Source of the DNA: Citrobacter rodentium NBRC 105723 = DSM 16636
GTDB lineage: Bacteria > Pseudomonadota > Gammaproteobacteria > Enterobacterales > Enterobacteriaceae
Assembly: GCF_021278985.1 (NCBI RefSeq)
Contig: NZ_CP082833.1
Location: forward strand, 806,001-870,000
Direction: 5' to 3'
DNA: 64,000 nt
A program made the position numbers and the translations under genes. The notes below the pieces were generated by a model. The model was not told where the DNA came from and searched no databases. It saw nothing but the letters and a program-made list of their open reading frames with translations. Shown here one piece after another: positions 11,631-20,846 of this stretch (positions are counted from its first letter, which is position 1; the number at the start of each line of letters is the position of its first letter).

Positions 11631-12185
11631 ATGTCTGAGGTCTTACGCCCTTATAAGGATCTTTTCCCGCAGATTGGCCAACGCGTGATGCTCGACAGCA
11701 GTAGCGTCATCATTGGCGACGTTCGCCTGGCGGACGATGTCGGGATCTGGCCGCTTGTCGCAATCCGTGGCGATGTAAATTATGTTGAGATCGGCGCACG
11801 CAGCAATATTCAGGATGGCAGCGTCTTACACGTAACCCACAAATCCAGTACCAATCCGCAAGGCAATCCGTTGATCGTGGGTGAGGACGTTACGGTCGGG
11901 CATAAGGTTATGCTCCACGGCTGCGTTATTGGCAACCGCGTACTGGTCGGAATGGGATCGATTCTGTTAGATGGCGCGGTGATCGAAGATGACGTAATGA
12001 TCGGCGCCGGAAGTCTGGTTCCGCCAAATAAACGTCTCGAAAGCGGTTATCTCTATCTGGGCAGCCCGGTTAAACAGATTCGGCCACTTACCGAAGAGGA
12101 AAAGGCGGGCCTGCGATACTCCGCCAGCAATTATGTGAAATGGAAAGACGACTATCTTGCTCAGGATAACCAGATCCAGCCGTGA
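11631..12185 (+). CDS. yrdA: Gamma-carbonic anhydrase-like hexapeptide-repeat protein
   Basis: A 184-residue protein with left-handed beta-helix hexapeptide repeats ([LIV]GxxxxIG-type turns such as VIIGDVRLADDVGIW, VTVGHKVMLHGCVIGNRVLVGMGSILLDGAVIEDDVMIGAGS) and a C-terminal helix. The family forms trimers that bind zinc between subunits; the H residues in SVLHVTH and GHKVMLHGC are candidate ligands. Carbonic anhydrase activity has not been clearly shown for this clade. The start at 11631 follows ctgaggtaaac; an in-frame upstream ATG at 11586 is unlikely. Its 3' end overlaps the convergent yrdB by 25 bases. Confidence 0.9.
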   Translation: MSEVLRPYKDLFPQIGQRVMLDSSSVIIGDVRLADDVGIWPLVAIRGDVNYVEIGARSNIQDGSVLHVTHKSSTNPQGNPLIVGEDVTVGHKVMLHGCVIGNRVLVGMGSILLDGAVIEDDVMIGAGSLVPPNKRLESGYLYLGSPVKQIRPLTEEEKAGLRYSASNYVKWKDDYLAQDNQIQP

Positions 12186-12418
12186 TCGTCTTCCTGTTGG
12201 GACTGGATCAACGCTTCGGCCTCTTCTTCCAAATCCCAGCGGTTTTCGCAAAAACTCGCCAGCCATTGCTCTGCCGTTTCGCCACCGAAGCGGCTTGCCA
12301 GCGTCTCCCCTCTGATGGCGCAGGTTAATTGCATACCGTTAACCAGCACGGGAAAACAGACGGCGTATCGTTCAGTATCCCACTCTTCCCGGTCCGGAAA
12401 CTGTATAGCCTGATTCAT
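12161..12418 (-). CDS. yrdB: DUF1488 family protein YrdB
   Basis: An 85-residue protein of unknown function, the usual family length. It is acidic and rich in Trp and Glu (FCENRWDLEEEAEALIQ). No signal peptide or membrane segment. Its ATG overlaps the aroE stop (ATGA, 12415-12418), so translation is coupled to aroE and it is the last gene of the yrdD-tsaC-aroE-yrdB run. Confidence 0.88.
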   Translation of the reverse strand: MNQAIQFPDREEWDTERYAVCFPVLVNGMQLTCAIRGETLASRFGGETAEQWLASFCENRWDLEEEAEALIQSQQEDDHGWIWLS

Positions 12419-13233
12419 ACGGCCAGCTCCTGCTTCAAACGTGCGATAACCGGTTCGATTTCCGGTAACACGCCATGCCAGAGCATAAATGCATGAGCGG
12501 CCTGCCCCACCAGCATCCCCAGACCATCGGCAACGCGCTTCGCGCCATGTTGTTCACACCATAAGAGAAACGGCGTGCTTCCCTTCTGATAAAACATGTC
12601 GTAGCAGCAAACGGAAGTGCGGATAAGCGCTGCCGGGATCGCCGGGATCTCGCCGTTAATTCCGCTTGAGGTCGCATTGACGATCAGGTCAAAGTCATGC
12701 CCTTCCAGCTCATCCATGCTCATAGCCCGAACGCTGCCTGTATGCGCAAAGACGTTTGCCAGCTCTTCTGCGCGCGATGCCGTGCGATTGACTATCGTGA
12801 CGCTACAGTCCAGAGAAAGCAGTGGCAGCAGCACGCCCCGCGACGCGCCGCCTGCGCCAATCAGCAAAATGTTTTGCCGTGGAGCAATAAAAGATAAGCG
12901 TTCCAGATCGCTTAACAGTCCTATACCGTCAGTATTGTCACCGAGTAAGCGACCGTCATCCAGTCGCTTAAGCGTGTTTACCGCCCCGGCCAGCGCCGCA
13001 CGTTCCGTAAGTTCATCCGCACGCGCAAAGGCTTCCTCCTTGAAAGGAACCGTCACATTGGCGCCTTTTCCGCCCTCTGTAAAAAAAGCATTCAGGGTAT
13101 TGATAAAATCATCAACCGGCGCCAGCACGCGCCCATACGGATGGTCAATCTTCAACTGCCGGGCAAATTGCTGATGAATAAACGGCGACTTACTGTGTGC
13201 GATCGGATTACCAAAAACGGCATAGGCTTCCAT
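12415..13233 (-). CDS. aroE: Shikimate dehydrogenase (NADP+)
   Basis: A 272-residue enzyme that reduces 3-dehydroshikimate to shikimate, fourth step of aromatic amino acid synthesis. The N-terminal substrate domain has NPIAHSKSPFIHQ and NVTVPFKEEA with the catalytic Lys; GDNTDGIG carries the catalytic Asp. The C-terminal NADP domain has the glycine-rich loop IGAGGASRGV and NRTASRAEEL. Four bases separate it from tsaC, and it overlaps yrdB. Confidence 0.96.
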   Translation of the reverse strand: MEAYAVFGNPIAHSKSPFIHQQFARQLKIDHPYGRVLAPVDDFINTLNAFFTEGGKGANVTVPFKEEAFARADELTERAALAGAVNTLKRLDDGRLLGDNTDGIGLLSDLERLSFIAPRQNILLIGAGGASRGVLLPLLSLDCSVTIVNRTASRAEELANVFAHTGSVRAMSMDELEGHDFDLIVNATSSGINGEIPAIPAALIRTSVCCYDMFYQKGSTPFLLWCEQHGAKRVADGLGMLVGQAAHAFMLWHGVLPEIEPVIARLKQELAV

Positions 13234-13237
13234 TCTT

Positions 13238-13810
13238 TTACCCCTGTCGGAACAGTTCGCCCGTCAGGGCGTCGCGAATTTCAGAAGGATTTAAACGGCC
13301 GCCGGTTTCACCGACGACAACCGGAAAATCATCACCGAACTGAGCACGCACTTCTTCTGTTGTTCGGCACGGCGGCAGTCCGCTCAGGTTGGCGCTGGTT
13401 GAAACCAGCGGTTTACCATACGCCTCACATAACGCGACCACCAGCGGATGATCCGTCACGCGAACCGCCAGCGAATCAAAACGGCCGGTCAGCCAGCGCG
13501 GGGTGGTGGCGGGCGCAGGGAAGACAAACGTCACGGGGCCAGGCCAGCGTGCAAAAACAGCTTCGCGCCGGGCCTCAGTCAACATGCTGTCGTCAATATA
13601 AGGTTTGAGCTGATCGAAACTGGCGGCGATAAGGATCAGCCCTTTATCAACCGGGCGCTGTTTTAGCGCCAGCAGGCGATTGACAGCCGTTTCGCTATCG
13701 GGATCGCACCCGACGCCAAAAACAGCTTCAGTGGGATAGGCGATGACATTTTCATTATTCAGAACCTCTACTGCTGCGGCGATAGAGTCTGTTGGCAGGT
13801 TATTATTCAC
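13238..13810 (-). CDS. tsaC: Threonylcarbamoyl-AMP synthase
   Basis: A 190-residue YrdC/Sua5 domain protein. It makes L-threonylcarbamoyladenylate from Thr, bicarbonate and ATP for the t6A modification at A37 of ANN-decoding tRNAs, with TsaBDE. Visible motifs: YPTEAVFGVGCD, KQRPVDKGLILI, the basic SRWPGPVTF-like strand (ARWPGPVTFVFPAP) and STSANLSG. The start chosen is GTG at 13810, which gives the family N terminus MNNNL; an ATG ten codons upstream is in frame but inside yrdD. It overlaps yrdD by 8 bases. Confidence 0.93.
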   Translation of the reverse strand: MNNNLPTDSIAAAVEVLNNENVIAYPTEAVFGVGCDPDSETAVNRLLALKQRPVDKGLILIAASFDQLKPYIDDSMLTEARREAVFARWPGPVTFVFPAPATTPRWLTGRFDSLAVRVTDHPLVVALCEAYGKPLVSTSANLSGLPPCRTTEEVRAQFGDDFPVVVGETGGRLNPSEIRDALTGELFRQG

Positions 13811-14357
13811 TTGATTGTTCCGCCGAAACCGGCTTTCCACATTGTTTACTGGCGCAAAAGTGCTTTACACCCTGCGCGGTTTTCTTTTCGATAAGCAGCG
13901 GATAGTGACACTCGGGACATTCTCCGGCTATTGGTTTGAAATTTATAACAAACTGACACTCCGGGTAGCGATCGCAGGAGTGAAATGTTTTGCCATAACG
14001 CGATCGCCGCTGCACCAGGCGACCCGTCTGACATTGGGGGCAGGTAATTGCAGTTTCGTCTGGCTTATCGATAAGCTCGGTATGCTCACAGGCAGGATAG
14101 TCGCTGCACCCAATGAACATGCCGAAGCGTCCCTGGCGCAATACCAGTTCGGCGCCGCAGGCAGGGCAAAATTTACCCTCCAGAACTTTGACGACATGCC
14201 CGTCCGCCGAGGATTTCAGCGGCCGGATGTAGTCACATTCCGGATAGTGCGAGCAACCGAGAAACGGACCATGCTTCCCGGAGCGAATAACTAGTTCAGC
14301 CCCACACCGTGGGCAGGGCTCATTTTTACGCACCGTAAACAGTGCTGATTTAGCCAT
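13803..14357 (-). CDS. yrdD: Topoisomerase I C-terminal-like zinc-finger protein
   Basis: A 184-residue protein made of four Cys4 zinc ribbons like those at the C terminus of TopA: CPRCGAELV...CSHYPEC, CPACGAELV...CSDYPAC, CPQCQTGRLV...CDRYPEC, and CPECHYPLL...CASKQC. It lacks a topoisomerase domain. It probably binds single-stranded DNA or RNA; the exact role is unknown. It lies between smg and tsaC, in the same order as in E. coli. Confidence 0.9.
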   Translation of the reverse strand: MAKSALFTVRKNEPCPRCGAELVIRSGKHGPFLGCSHYPECDYIRPLKSSADGHVVKVLEGKFCPACGAELVLRQGRFGMFIGCSDYPACEHTELIDKPDETAITCPQCQTGRLVQRRSRYGKTFHSCDRYPECQFVINFKPIAGECPECHYPLLIEKKTAQGVKHFCASKQCGKPVSAEQSSE

Positions 14358-14383
14358 AACAACTCATGCTGAATTAAGATTGA

Positions 14384-14857
14384 TTAATGCAGCATACCTT
14401 CATTCACTTCAAAGAGTAATTCTTCCATCTGCTGGTATGCATTTTCACAGCCCGGAATATTAAATAACACCATCAGGATAACCCACTTCAGGTCTTCCAG
14501 GTCGAATTCTGCGGTATCCAGCGCGAGCACGCGTTCAATCACCATTTCTCGCGTTTCGAGGTTTAGCACCTGAATCTGCTCGAGGAACAATAAAAATCCC
14601 CGACAGCTGGCATCCAGACGATCGCACTCTTCCGGCGTGTATATACGCACAGAGAGAGGATCGGAAGCAAGCTGCATAGGCTCGGCAAGACCTTCCTGGT
14701 AGTCAGCCAGCTTTTCCAGCCACAGGAGCGCATTGTAGATGTCTTCACGATCAAAACCCGCGTCGGTAAGATCCCGTTCAAGTTTGTCCTGATCCACGCG
14801 TAATTCCGCTTCATTGTGGATATATGTCTCAAACAAATACATTAGTACGTCGAACAT
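14384..14857 (-). CDS. smg: DUF494 protein Smg
   Basis: A 157-residue cytosolic protein, all-helical and acidic in appearance (FDVLMYLFETYIHNEAEL at the start). It is conserved downstream of dprA in gammaproteobacteria. Function unknown. It starts 29 bases inside the dprA 3' end, so the two are translationally coupled. Confidence 0.9.
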   Translation of the reverse strand: MFDVLMYLFETYIHNEAELRVDQDKLERDLTDAGFDREDIYNALLWLEKLADYQEGLAEPMQLASDPLSVRIYTPEECDRLDASCRGFLLFLEQIQVLNLETREMVIERVLALDTAEFDLEDLKWVILMVLFNIPGCENAYQQMEELLFEVNEGMLH

Positions 14858-15953
14858 GGCATGCCCTCCTTAATCGGACATAGCCGCCGGGTACAGCTGC
14901 GATCCATCCTGCTAACTCCAGTTCGAGTAGCTGAGCCACTGTCTCTGGCACAGGTTGGCCGGCACGTTCAGCGACGACGTCAACAGGTGTTACCTCATCT
15001 CCTACGTTAGCCAGGAGCTCGGGAAATGGCAATGCCGTTGCCTCCTGTTGTGGTGAATTAAGTCTGTTTGCCGGATCGTCCGGCAGCCACTGTAAGCCAT
15101 ACTGCAACTCTTCCAGGATTTCCTCTGGTGACGTCACAAGCGTGGCACCCTGCGTTACCAGCCAGTGCGGCCCCTCACTTCCCGGGTAGCCCAACGGTCC
15201 GGGTATAGCATAGACTTCCCTGCCCTGGTCCATTGCACAACGGGCCGTGACGAGCGATCCGCTGCGTAGCGCCGCCTCAACCACCAGCACGCCTTTACTC
15301 AGGCCGCTGATAATACGGTTTCGTCGAGGAAAATTGCGCGGTAGCGGGTGCATAAACAGCGAAAATTCAGAAACCAGCGCGCCGCCGGTTGCCAGCATAC
15401 GCGCCGCCAGTTCGCCGTGACGACGTGGATAGATGACCTCCAGACCGCTTCCCAGGACGGCAATGGTTGTGCCATTCGCCCCGAGTGCCGCTTTATGCGC
15501 GACGCCGTCAATGCCGCGAGCCAGTCCGCTGGTAATGGTTAATCCCGACGCCGCCAGTTTCTCGCAGAACAGACGTCCCCACCGTTCTCCATACCAGCCG
15601 GGCGTACGGCTACCGACCACGGCGAGCTGGTCGTTCCGCAAACTGGCGAGATCGCCGGCAACAAACAGCGCGCCCGGATAATCTTCCGTGGCGCGAAGCT
15701 GAGGAGGATACGCCTCGTCGTCTGCCAGGAGTAAATGGTGTTGAGGCTGAGCGAGCCAGTTCAGGGTTTTACTCAGTTCATCTTCTGAAAGCAAGAAAAA
15801 CCGCCTGGCCTGCGCGGAAGTAAACCCGACATCGCGAAGCGCGGCAGCATCGATTTGCGCCTGAGCAATAAGCTGGTGCGCGATTCGCATCATCTCATCG
15901 CCGCATAATTCACTAACGCCCATCAAACGTAGCCAAATTTCGGTACGGGTCAT
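14829..15953 (-). CDS. dprA: DNA-processing protein DprA/Smf
   Basis: A 374-residue RecA loader. DprA binds incoming single-stranded DNA and passes it to RecA during natural transformation. The Rossmann-like core has VVGSRTPGWYGE, SGLARGIDGVAH, VLGSGLEVIYP and GALVSEF; an N-terminal SAM-like region and a C-terminal winged-helix-like part (DVVAERAGQPVPETVAQLLELELAGWI) flank it. Divergent from def; the 129-base gap holds both promoters, with only a weak -10 candidate (tagaat, 16032-16037) visible for def. Confidence 0.94.
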   Translation of the reverse strand: MTRTEIWLRLMGVSELCGDEMMRIAHQLIAQAQIDAAALRDVGFTSAQARRFFLLSEDELSKTLNWLAQPQHHLLLADDEAYPPQLRATEDYPGALFVAGDLASLRNDQLAVVGSRTPGWYGERWGRLFCEKLAASGLTITSGLARGIDGVAHKAALGANGTTIAVLGSGLEVIYPRRHGELAARMLATGGALVSEFSLFMHPLPRNFPRRNRIISGLSKGVLVVEAALRSGSLVTARCAMDQGREVYAIPGPLGYPGSEGPHWLVTQGATLVTSPEEILEELQYGLQWLPDDPANRLNSPQQEATALPFPELLANVGDEVTPVDVVAERAGQPVPETVAQLLELELAGWIAAVPGGYVRLRRACHVRRTNVFV

Positions 15954-16082
15954 CCTTATCCCCTTGCCACAAGCAGTCCTGGCAATCTTTGCGATTGGTC
16001 ACTGATGCTGTCAATCAGAGGGGGATTTGTCTAGAATAGAGGTAATAATCTTTTCAACTCCTGAACACAACTCTGGATAACT

Positions 16083-16592
16083 ATGTCAGTTTTGCAAGTG
16101 TTACATATTCCGGACGAGCGGCTTCGCAAAGTCGCAAAACCGGTTGAAGAAGTGAATGCAGAAATTCAGCGTATCGTCGATGATATGTTCGAGACGATGT
16201 ACGCGGAAGAAGGTATCGGTCTGGCGGCAACCCAGGTCGATATCCACCAGCGCATCATTGTCATTGATGTATCGGAAAACCGTGACGAGCGCCTGGTATT
16301 AATCAATCCGGAACTGCTGGAAAAAGAAGGCGAAACAGGCATCGAAGAAGGCTGCCTGTCTATTCCGGAACAGCGCGCTTTAGTGCCGCGCGCGGAAAAA
16401 GTGAAAATCCGCGCGCTGGACCGCGAGGGCAAACCTTTCGAACTGGAAGCCGACGGCCTGCTGGCCATTTGCATTCAGCATGAGATGGATCACCTGGTCG
16501 GTAAACTGTTTATCGATTATTTGTCACCGCTGAAGCAGCAGCGTATTCGCCAGAAAGTTGAAAAACTCGACCGCCTGAACGCACGAGCTTAA
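16083..16592 (+). CDS. def: Peptide deformylase
   Basis: A 169-residue Fe(II)/Zn metallohydrolase that removes the formyl group from nascent N-formylmethionine. All three motifs are present: GIGLAATQV (I), EEGCLSIP with the Cys metal ligand (II) and QHEMDHLVG (III, HExxH). First gene of the def-fmt pair, 14 bases before fmt. Confidence 0.97.
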   Translation: MSVLQVLHIPDERLRKVAKPVEEVNAEIQRIVDDMFETMYAEEGIGLAATQVDIHQRIIVIDVSENRDERLVLINPELLEKEGETGIEEGCLSIPEQRALVPRAEKVKIRALDREGKPFELEADGLLAICIQHEMDHLVGKLFIDYLSPLKQQRIRQKVEKLDRLNARA

Positions 16593-16606
16593 GGACAAGA
16601 ATCAAC

Positions 16607-17554
16607 GTGTCAGACTCACTACGTATTATTTTTGCGGGTACACCTGACTTTGCAGCGCGTCATCTTGACGCGCTGTTAACTTCCGGGCACAACGTCGTCG
16701 GCGTGTTTACCCAACCCGATCGACCAGCAGGCCGCGGTAAAAAACTCATGCCGAGCCCGGTAAAAGTGCTGGCGGAAGAAAAAGGCATTCCCGTCTTTCA
16801 ACCCGTCTCCCTGCGTCCTCAGGAAAACCAGCATCTGGTTGCCGACCTGCACGCAGACGTGATGGTGGTGGTGGCGTATGGTCTGATCCTGCCAAAAGCG
16901 GTGCTGGATATGCCGCGACTTGGCTGCATTAACGTCCACGGTTCTCTGCTCCCCCGCTGGCGCGGGGCGGCGCCAATTCAGCGTTCACTGTGGGCAGGCG
17001 ATGCAGAGACGGGCGTGACGATTATGCAGATGGATGTCGGACTGGATACGGGCGATATGCTCTATAAACTCGCCTGCCCGATTACTGCTGAAGATACCAG
17101 CGGTACGCTGTATGACAAACTGGCGGAGCTTGGCCCTCAGGGGCTGATCGACACCCTTAAACAGTTAGCGGAAGGCCGGGCAACGCCTGAAAAACAGGAT
17201 GAAGCGCTGGTCACCCATGCAGAAAAGCTAAGCAAAGAAGAAGCGCGTATTGACTGGTCGCTTTCCGCCGCGCAGCTGGAGCGCTGCGTTCGCGCCTTCA
17301 ATCCCTGGCCGATGAGCTGGCTGGAAATTGACGGCCAGCCGGTAAAGGTATGGCAGGCAACGGTGATTGATGCGCCAACGCAGGCAGCACCCGGCACCAT
17401 CCTTGAAGCCAGCAAGCAGGGCATTCAGGTGGCAACAGGCGACGGCATTCTCAATTTGCTCTCACTGCAGCCGGCCGGAAAAAAGGCCATGAGCGCTCAG
17501 GATCTTTTAAATTCACGTAGGGAATGGTTTATTCCCGGCAACCGTCTGGCCTGA
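16607..17554 (+). CDS. fmt: Methionyl-tRNA formyltransferase
   Basis: A 315-residue enzyme that formylates initiator Met-tRNA with 10-formyl-THF. The catalytic domain has FAGTPDFAARHLDAL, the insertion loop RPAGRGKKLMPSPVK, and NVHGSLLPRWRGAAPIQ, which contains the catalytic Asn-His and SLLP; a C-terminal OB-like domain follows. GTG start at 16607, as in E. coli, after an aaggacaag site. It works with Def: one adds and the other removes the formyl group. Confidence 0.96.
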   Translation: MSDSLRIIFAGTPDFAARHLDALLTSGHNVVGVFTQPDRPAGRGKKLMPSPVKVLAEEKGIPVFQPVSLRPQENQHLVADLHADVMVVVAYGLILPKAVLDMPRLGCINVHGSLLPRWRGAAPIQRSLWAGDAETGVTIMQMDVGLDTGDMLYKLACPITAEDTSGTLYDKLAELGPQGLIDTLKQLAEGRATPEKQDEALVTHAEKLSKEEARIDWSLSAAQLERCVRAFNPWPMSWLEIDGQPVKVWQATVIDAPTQAAPGTILEASKQGIQVATGDGILNLLSLQPAGKKAMSAQDLLNSRREWFIPGNRLA

Positions 17555-17571
17555 CGGTTACATCTTCCTCA

Positions 17572-17600
17572 GCCCGGTGTCGCCGGGCATTTTTATTTTT
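17572..17600 (+). terminator. Hairpin with T run between fmt and rsmB
   Basis: gcccgg-tgtcg-ccgggc followed by atttttattttt. It ends just before the rsmB start, so it probably lowers, but need not stop, read-through into rsmB. Confidence 0.65.
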
Positions 17601-17606
17601 GCGGTT

Positions 17607-18896
17607 ATGAATAAGAAACTCAACTTACGCAGTATCGCGGCGCAGGCCGTAGAACAGGTCGTCGAGCAGGGACATTCGCTGAGCAATGTTCTTCCGCCTC
17701 TACAACAAAAAGTCTCCGATAAAGATAAGGCGTTGCTACAAGAGCTGTGCTTTGGCGTTCTGCGCACGCTGTCGCAGCTTGAGTGGCTAATCGGCAAACT
17801 GATGTCCCGCCCGATGACCGGCAAGCAGCGCACCTTACATTATCTGATTATGGTCGGGTTTTATCAGTTGCTGTATACCCGCATTCCTCCTCACGCTGCG
17901 CTGGCGGAAACGGTTGAAGGCGCGGTTGCGATTAAGCGTCCGCAGCTTAAAGGGTTGATCAACGGCGTCCTGCGTCAGTTCCAGCGTAACCAGGACGCGT
18001 TGCTGGCGGAATTCGCCCACAGCGAAGCGCGTTTTTTACATCCCTCGTGGTTGCTGAAGCGCCTGCAAAAAGCCTGGCCTGAGCAATGGGAATCGATTGT
18101 CGAGGCCAATAATCAGCGCCCGCCGATGTGGTTACGCGTCAACCGCACGCATCATACGCGTAACGCCTGGCTGGCGCTGCTTGAAGAGGCGGGTATGAAA
18201 GGCTTTACGCACCCGGACTACCCTGACGCTGTACGGCTTGATACGCCAGTGCCGGTTCATGCGCTACCAGGGTTCGATAAAGGCTGGGTCACCGCTCAGG
18301 ATGCTTCCGCGCAGGGCTGCGTCGCTTTCCTCGCCCCGCAAAACGGCGAGCAAATTTTAGATCTGTGCGCCGCGCCCGGCGGTAAAACCACCCACATCCT
18401 TGAGGCTGCGCCTGATGCGAAGGTGCTGGCTGTTGATGTCGATGAACAACGACTGTCGCGCGTCTATGACAACCTGAAGCGTCTGGGGATGAATGCCACC
18501 GTTAAGCAGGGTGACGGACGTTATCCGTTACAATGGTGCGGCGAACAGCAGTTTGATCGTATTTTGCTGGATGCCCCCTGCTCGGCCACTGGGGTGATCC
18601 GTCGACATCCTGATATAAAATGGCTGCGCCGGGATCGCGACATTGCCGAACTGGCAGCGTTACAGGCGGAAATCCTTGACGCCGTCTGGCCGCATCTGAA
18701 GCCTGGCGGCACGCTGGTTTACGCCACCTGTTCTGTACTGCCGGAAGAAAACAGCCAGCAAATTAAAGCCTTTTTACAACGTACCGCAGACGCGACGCTA
18801 AGCGAAACGGGAACGCCTGAACTGCCGGGCCTGCAAAATCTGCCGGGTGCGGAAGAAGGTGATGGTTTCTTTTACGCTAAGCTAATCAAAAAGTGA
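17607..18896 (+). CDS. rsmB: 16S rRNA m5C967 methyltransferase
   Basis: A 429-residue SAM-dependent RNA cytosine-C5 methyltransferase (Fmu/Sun). An N-terminal NusB-like RNA-binding domain covers about residues 1-150. The catalytic domain has the SAM loop DLCAAPGGKTTHILE, DAPCSATGVIRRHPDIKW with the releasing Cys, and YATCSVLPEEN with the nucleophile Cys. The start at 17607 matches the family N terminus; an earlier in-frame ATG at 17577 lies in the hairpin. The ribosome site is weak. The gene is followed 21 bases later by trkA. Confidence 0.94.
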   Translation: MNKKLNLRSIAAQAVEQVVEQGHSLSNVLPPLQQKVSDKDKALLQELCFGVLRTLSQLEWLIGKLMSRPMTGKQRTLHYLIMVGFYQLLYTRIPPHAALAETVEGAVAIKRPQLKGLINGVLRQFQRNQDALLAEFAHSEARFLHPSWLLKRLQKAWPEQWESIVEANNQRPPMWLRVNRTHHTRNAWLALLEEAGMKGFTHPDYPDAVRLDTPVPVHALPGFDKGWVTAQDASAQGCVAFLAPQNGEQILDLCAAPGGKTTHILEAAPDAKVLAVDVDEQRLSRVYDNLKRLGMNATVKQGDGRYPLQWCGEQQFDRILLDAPCSATGVIRRHPDIKWLRRDRDIAELAALQAEILDAVWPHLKPGGTLVYATCSVLPEENSQQIKAFLQRTADATLSETGTPELPGLQNLPGAEEGDGFFYAKLIKK

Positions 18897-18917
18897 TGAG
18901 ATGACGGGTCACGACTG

Positions 18918-20294
18918 ATGAAAATAATCATTCTGGGCGCAGGGCAAGTGGGTGGAACCCTGGCGGAAAATCTGGTCGGCGAAAACAACGATATCACCGT
19001 GGTTGATACGAACGGTGAGCGTCTGCGCAGTCTCCAGGACAAATTTGACCTGCGTGTGGTACAGGGACATGGTTCGCATCCCCGCGTACTGCGCGAAGCC
19101 GGTGCTGACGATGCCGATATGCTGGTTGCGGTTACCAGTTCTGATGAAACCAACATGGTTGCCTGCCAGGTCGCTTATTCCCTGTTCAATACCCCAAATC
19201 GCATCGCCCGCATCCGTTCTCCTGATTATGTCCGGGATGCCGATAAGCTGTTCCATTCAGAAGCTGTGCCTATCGATCATCTCATCGCCCCGGAACAGTT
19301 GGTTATCGATAGCATCTATCGGCTGATTGAATATCCGGGTGCGTTACAGGTGGTGAACTTCGCCGAGGGTAAGGTCAGCCTGGCCGTTGTAAAAGCCTAT
19401 TATGGCGGCCCGCTTATCGGCAACGCGTTGTCGACAATGCGCGAACATATGCCGCACATTGATACCCGCGTCGCCGCAATTTTCCGTCATGACAGACCTA
19501 TCCGACCGCAAGGCTCAACCATTGTGGAAGCGGGTGACGAAGTCTTTTTCATTGCGGCATCGCAGCATATTCGCGCCGTGATGAGCGAGTTACAGCGTCT
19601 TGAGAAGCCCTATAAACGCATTATGCTGGTTGGCGGCGGGAACATCGGGGCGGGACTCGCGCGTCGTCTGGAAAAAGATTACAGCGTCAAGCTGATCGAG
19701 CGCGATCAGCAGCGCGCGGCTGAGCTCGCGGAAAAGCTGCAAAATACGATCGTTTTCTTTGGCGATGCGTCGGATCAGGAGCTGCTGGCGGAAGAGCATA
19801 TCGATCAGGTTGATCTGTTTATTGCCGTCACTAACGATGATGAAGCGAATATTATGTCGGCAATGCTCGCCAAGCGAATGGGGGCGAAAAAGGTAATGGT
19901 GCTTATCCAGCGCCGCGCCTATGTCGATCTGGTTCAGGGAAGCGTCATTGATATCGCTATTTCACCACAGCAGGCGACGATCTCAGCTCTCCTCAGCCAC
20001 GTCCGGAAAGCGGATATTGTCGGGGTGTCGTCCTTACGTCGCGGCGTGGCGGAAGCCATTGAAGCGGTAGCGCACGGCGATGAGAGTACGTCGCGTGTCG
20101 TTGGTCGGGTAATTGATGAAATTAAATTGCCGCCAGGTACGATTATCGGCGCCGTGGTGCGCGGTAATGATGTCATGATCGCCAATGACAATTTGCGAAT
20201 TGAACAAGGCGATCACGTCATTATGTTTTTGACGGATAAAAAGTTTATTACCGACGTCGAACGTTTATTCCAGCCAAGTCCTTTCTTCCTGTAA
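18918..20294 (+). CDS. trkA: Trk potassium uptake system peripheral protein TrkA
   Basis: A 458-residue cytosolic regulator that binds NAD(H) and gates the TrkH/TrkG K+ channels. It is a tandem duplication: RCK-N domain 1 begins IIILGAGQVGGTLAENL and RCK-N domain 2 begins RIMLVGGGNIGAGLARRL near residue 234; each is followed by an RCK-C part. Length and motifs match the E. coli protein. Confidence 0.97.
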   Translation: MKIIILGAGQVGGTLAENLVGENNDITVVDTNGERLRSLQDKFDLRVVQGHGSHPRVLREAGADDADMLVAVTSSDETNMVACQVAYSLFNTPNRIARIRSPDYVRDADKLFHSEAVPIDHLIAPEQLVIDSIYRLIEYPGALQVVNFAEGKVSLAVVKAYYGGPLIGNALSTMREHMPHIDTRVAAIFRHDRPIRPQGSTIVEAGDEVFFIAASQHIRAVMSELQRLEKPYKRIMLVGGGNIGAGLARRLEKDYSVKLIERDQQRAAELAEKLQNTIVFFGDASDQELLAEEHIDQVDLFIAVTNDDEANIMSAMLAKRMGAKKVMVLIQRRAYVDLVQGSVIDIAISPQQATISALLSHVRKADIVGVSSLRRGVAEAIEAVAHGDESTSRVVGRVIDEIKLPPGTIIGAVVRGNDVMIANDNLRIEQGDHVIMFLTDKKFITDVERLFQPSPFFL

Positions 20295-20301
20295 CTTTGC
20301 A

Positions 20302-20325
20302 GGGTGCATAATAAGCACCCTTCTT
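20302..20325 (+). terminator. Terminator after trkA
   Basis: gggtgc-ataataa-gcaccc followed by ttctt, seven bases after the trkA stop. Moderate T run. Confidence 0.65.
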
Positions 20326-20380
20326 AATCCCCTGATTTAACAAGGTTAATTTGCTATTTATATCATTACATAAATGGCAA

Positions 20381-20408
20381 TTGGCTTAACATTTGTTAAA
20401 CTTATTAT
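20381..20408 (+). promoter_or_regulatory. Candidate mscL promoter
   Basis: -35 ttggct (20381-20386) and -10 tattat (20403-20408) with a 16-base spacer, 25 bases before the mscL start. The inverted word ttaacatttgttaa overlaps the spacer. Confidence 0.5.
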
Positions 20409-20432
20409 CGTCAGCTGCTTAGGGAGAATAAA

Positions 20433-20846
20433 ATGAGCATTATTAAAGAGTTTCGCGAATTCGCGATGCGCGGGAATGTTGTTGATTTGGCGGTGGGTGT
20501 CATTATTGGGGCGGCATTCGGTAAGATCGTTTCTTCGCTGGTTGCCGATATCATCATGCCGCCGCTGGGTTTATTAATTGGCGGGATCGATTTCAAACAG
20601 TTTGCCTTTACGCTTCGCGAGGCGCAGGGGGATATCCCGGCTGTTGTGATGCATTACGGTGTCTTTATTCAGAACGTCTTTGACTTTGTGATTGTCGCGT
20701 TTGCTATTTTTATGGCGATTAAGCTGATTAACAAACTCAATCGTAAGAAGAAAGAGGAACCGGCAGCACCGCCTGCGCCGACCAAAGAAGAAGTACTGCT
20801 TACTGAGATCCGCGATCTGTTAAAAGAACAGAATAATCGTTCTTAA
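20433..20846 (+). CDS. mscL: Large-conductance mechanosensitive channel
   Basis: A 137-residue inner-membrane protein that forms a pentameric pore opened by membrane tension, releasing solutes on osmotic downshock. An N-terminal amphipathic helix (MSIIKEFREFAMRGN) precedes TM1 (VVDLAVGVIIGAAFGKIVSSLVADIIMPPLGLL), then a periplasmic loop, TM2 (VFIQNVFDFVIVAFAIFMAIKL) and a charged cytoplasmic helix bundle. The start follows agggagaataaa. Its stop overlaps the stop of convergent arfA by four bases. Confidence 0.97.
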   Translation: MSIIKEFREFAMRGNVVDLAVGVIIGAAFGKIVSSLVADIIMPPLGLLIGGIDFKQFAFTLREAQGDIPAVVMHYGVFIQNVFDFVIVAFAIFMAIKLINKLNRKKKEEPAAPPAPTKEEVLLTEIRDLLKEQNNRS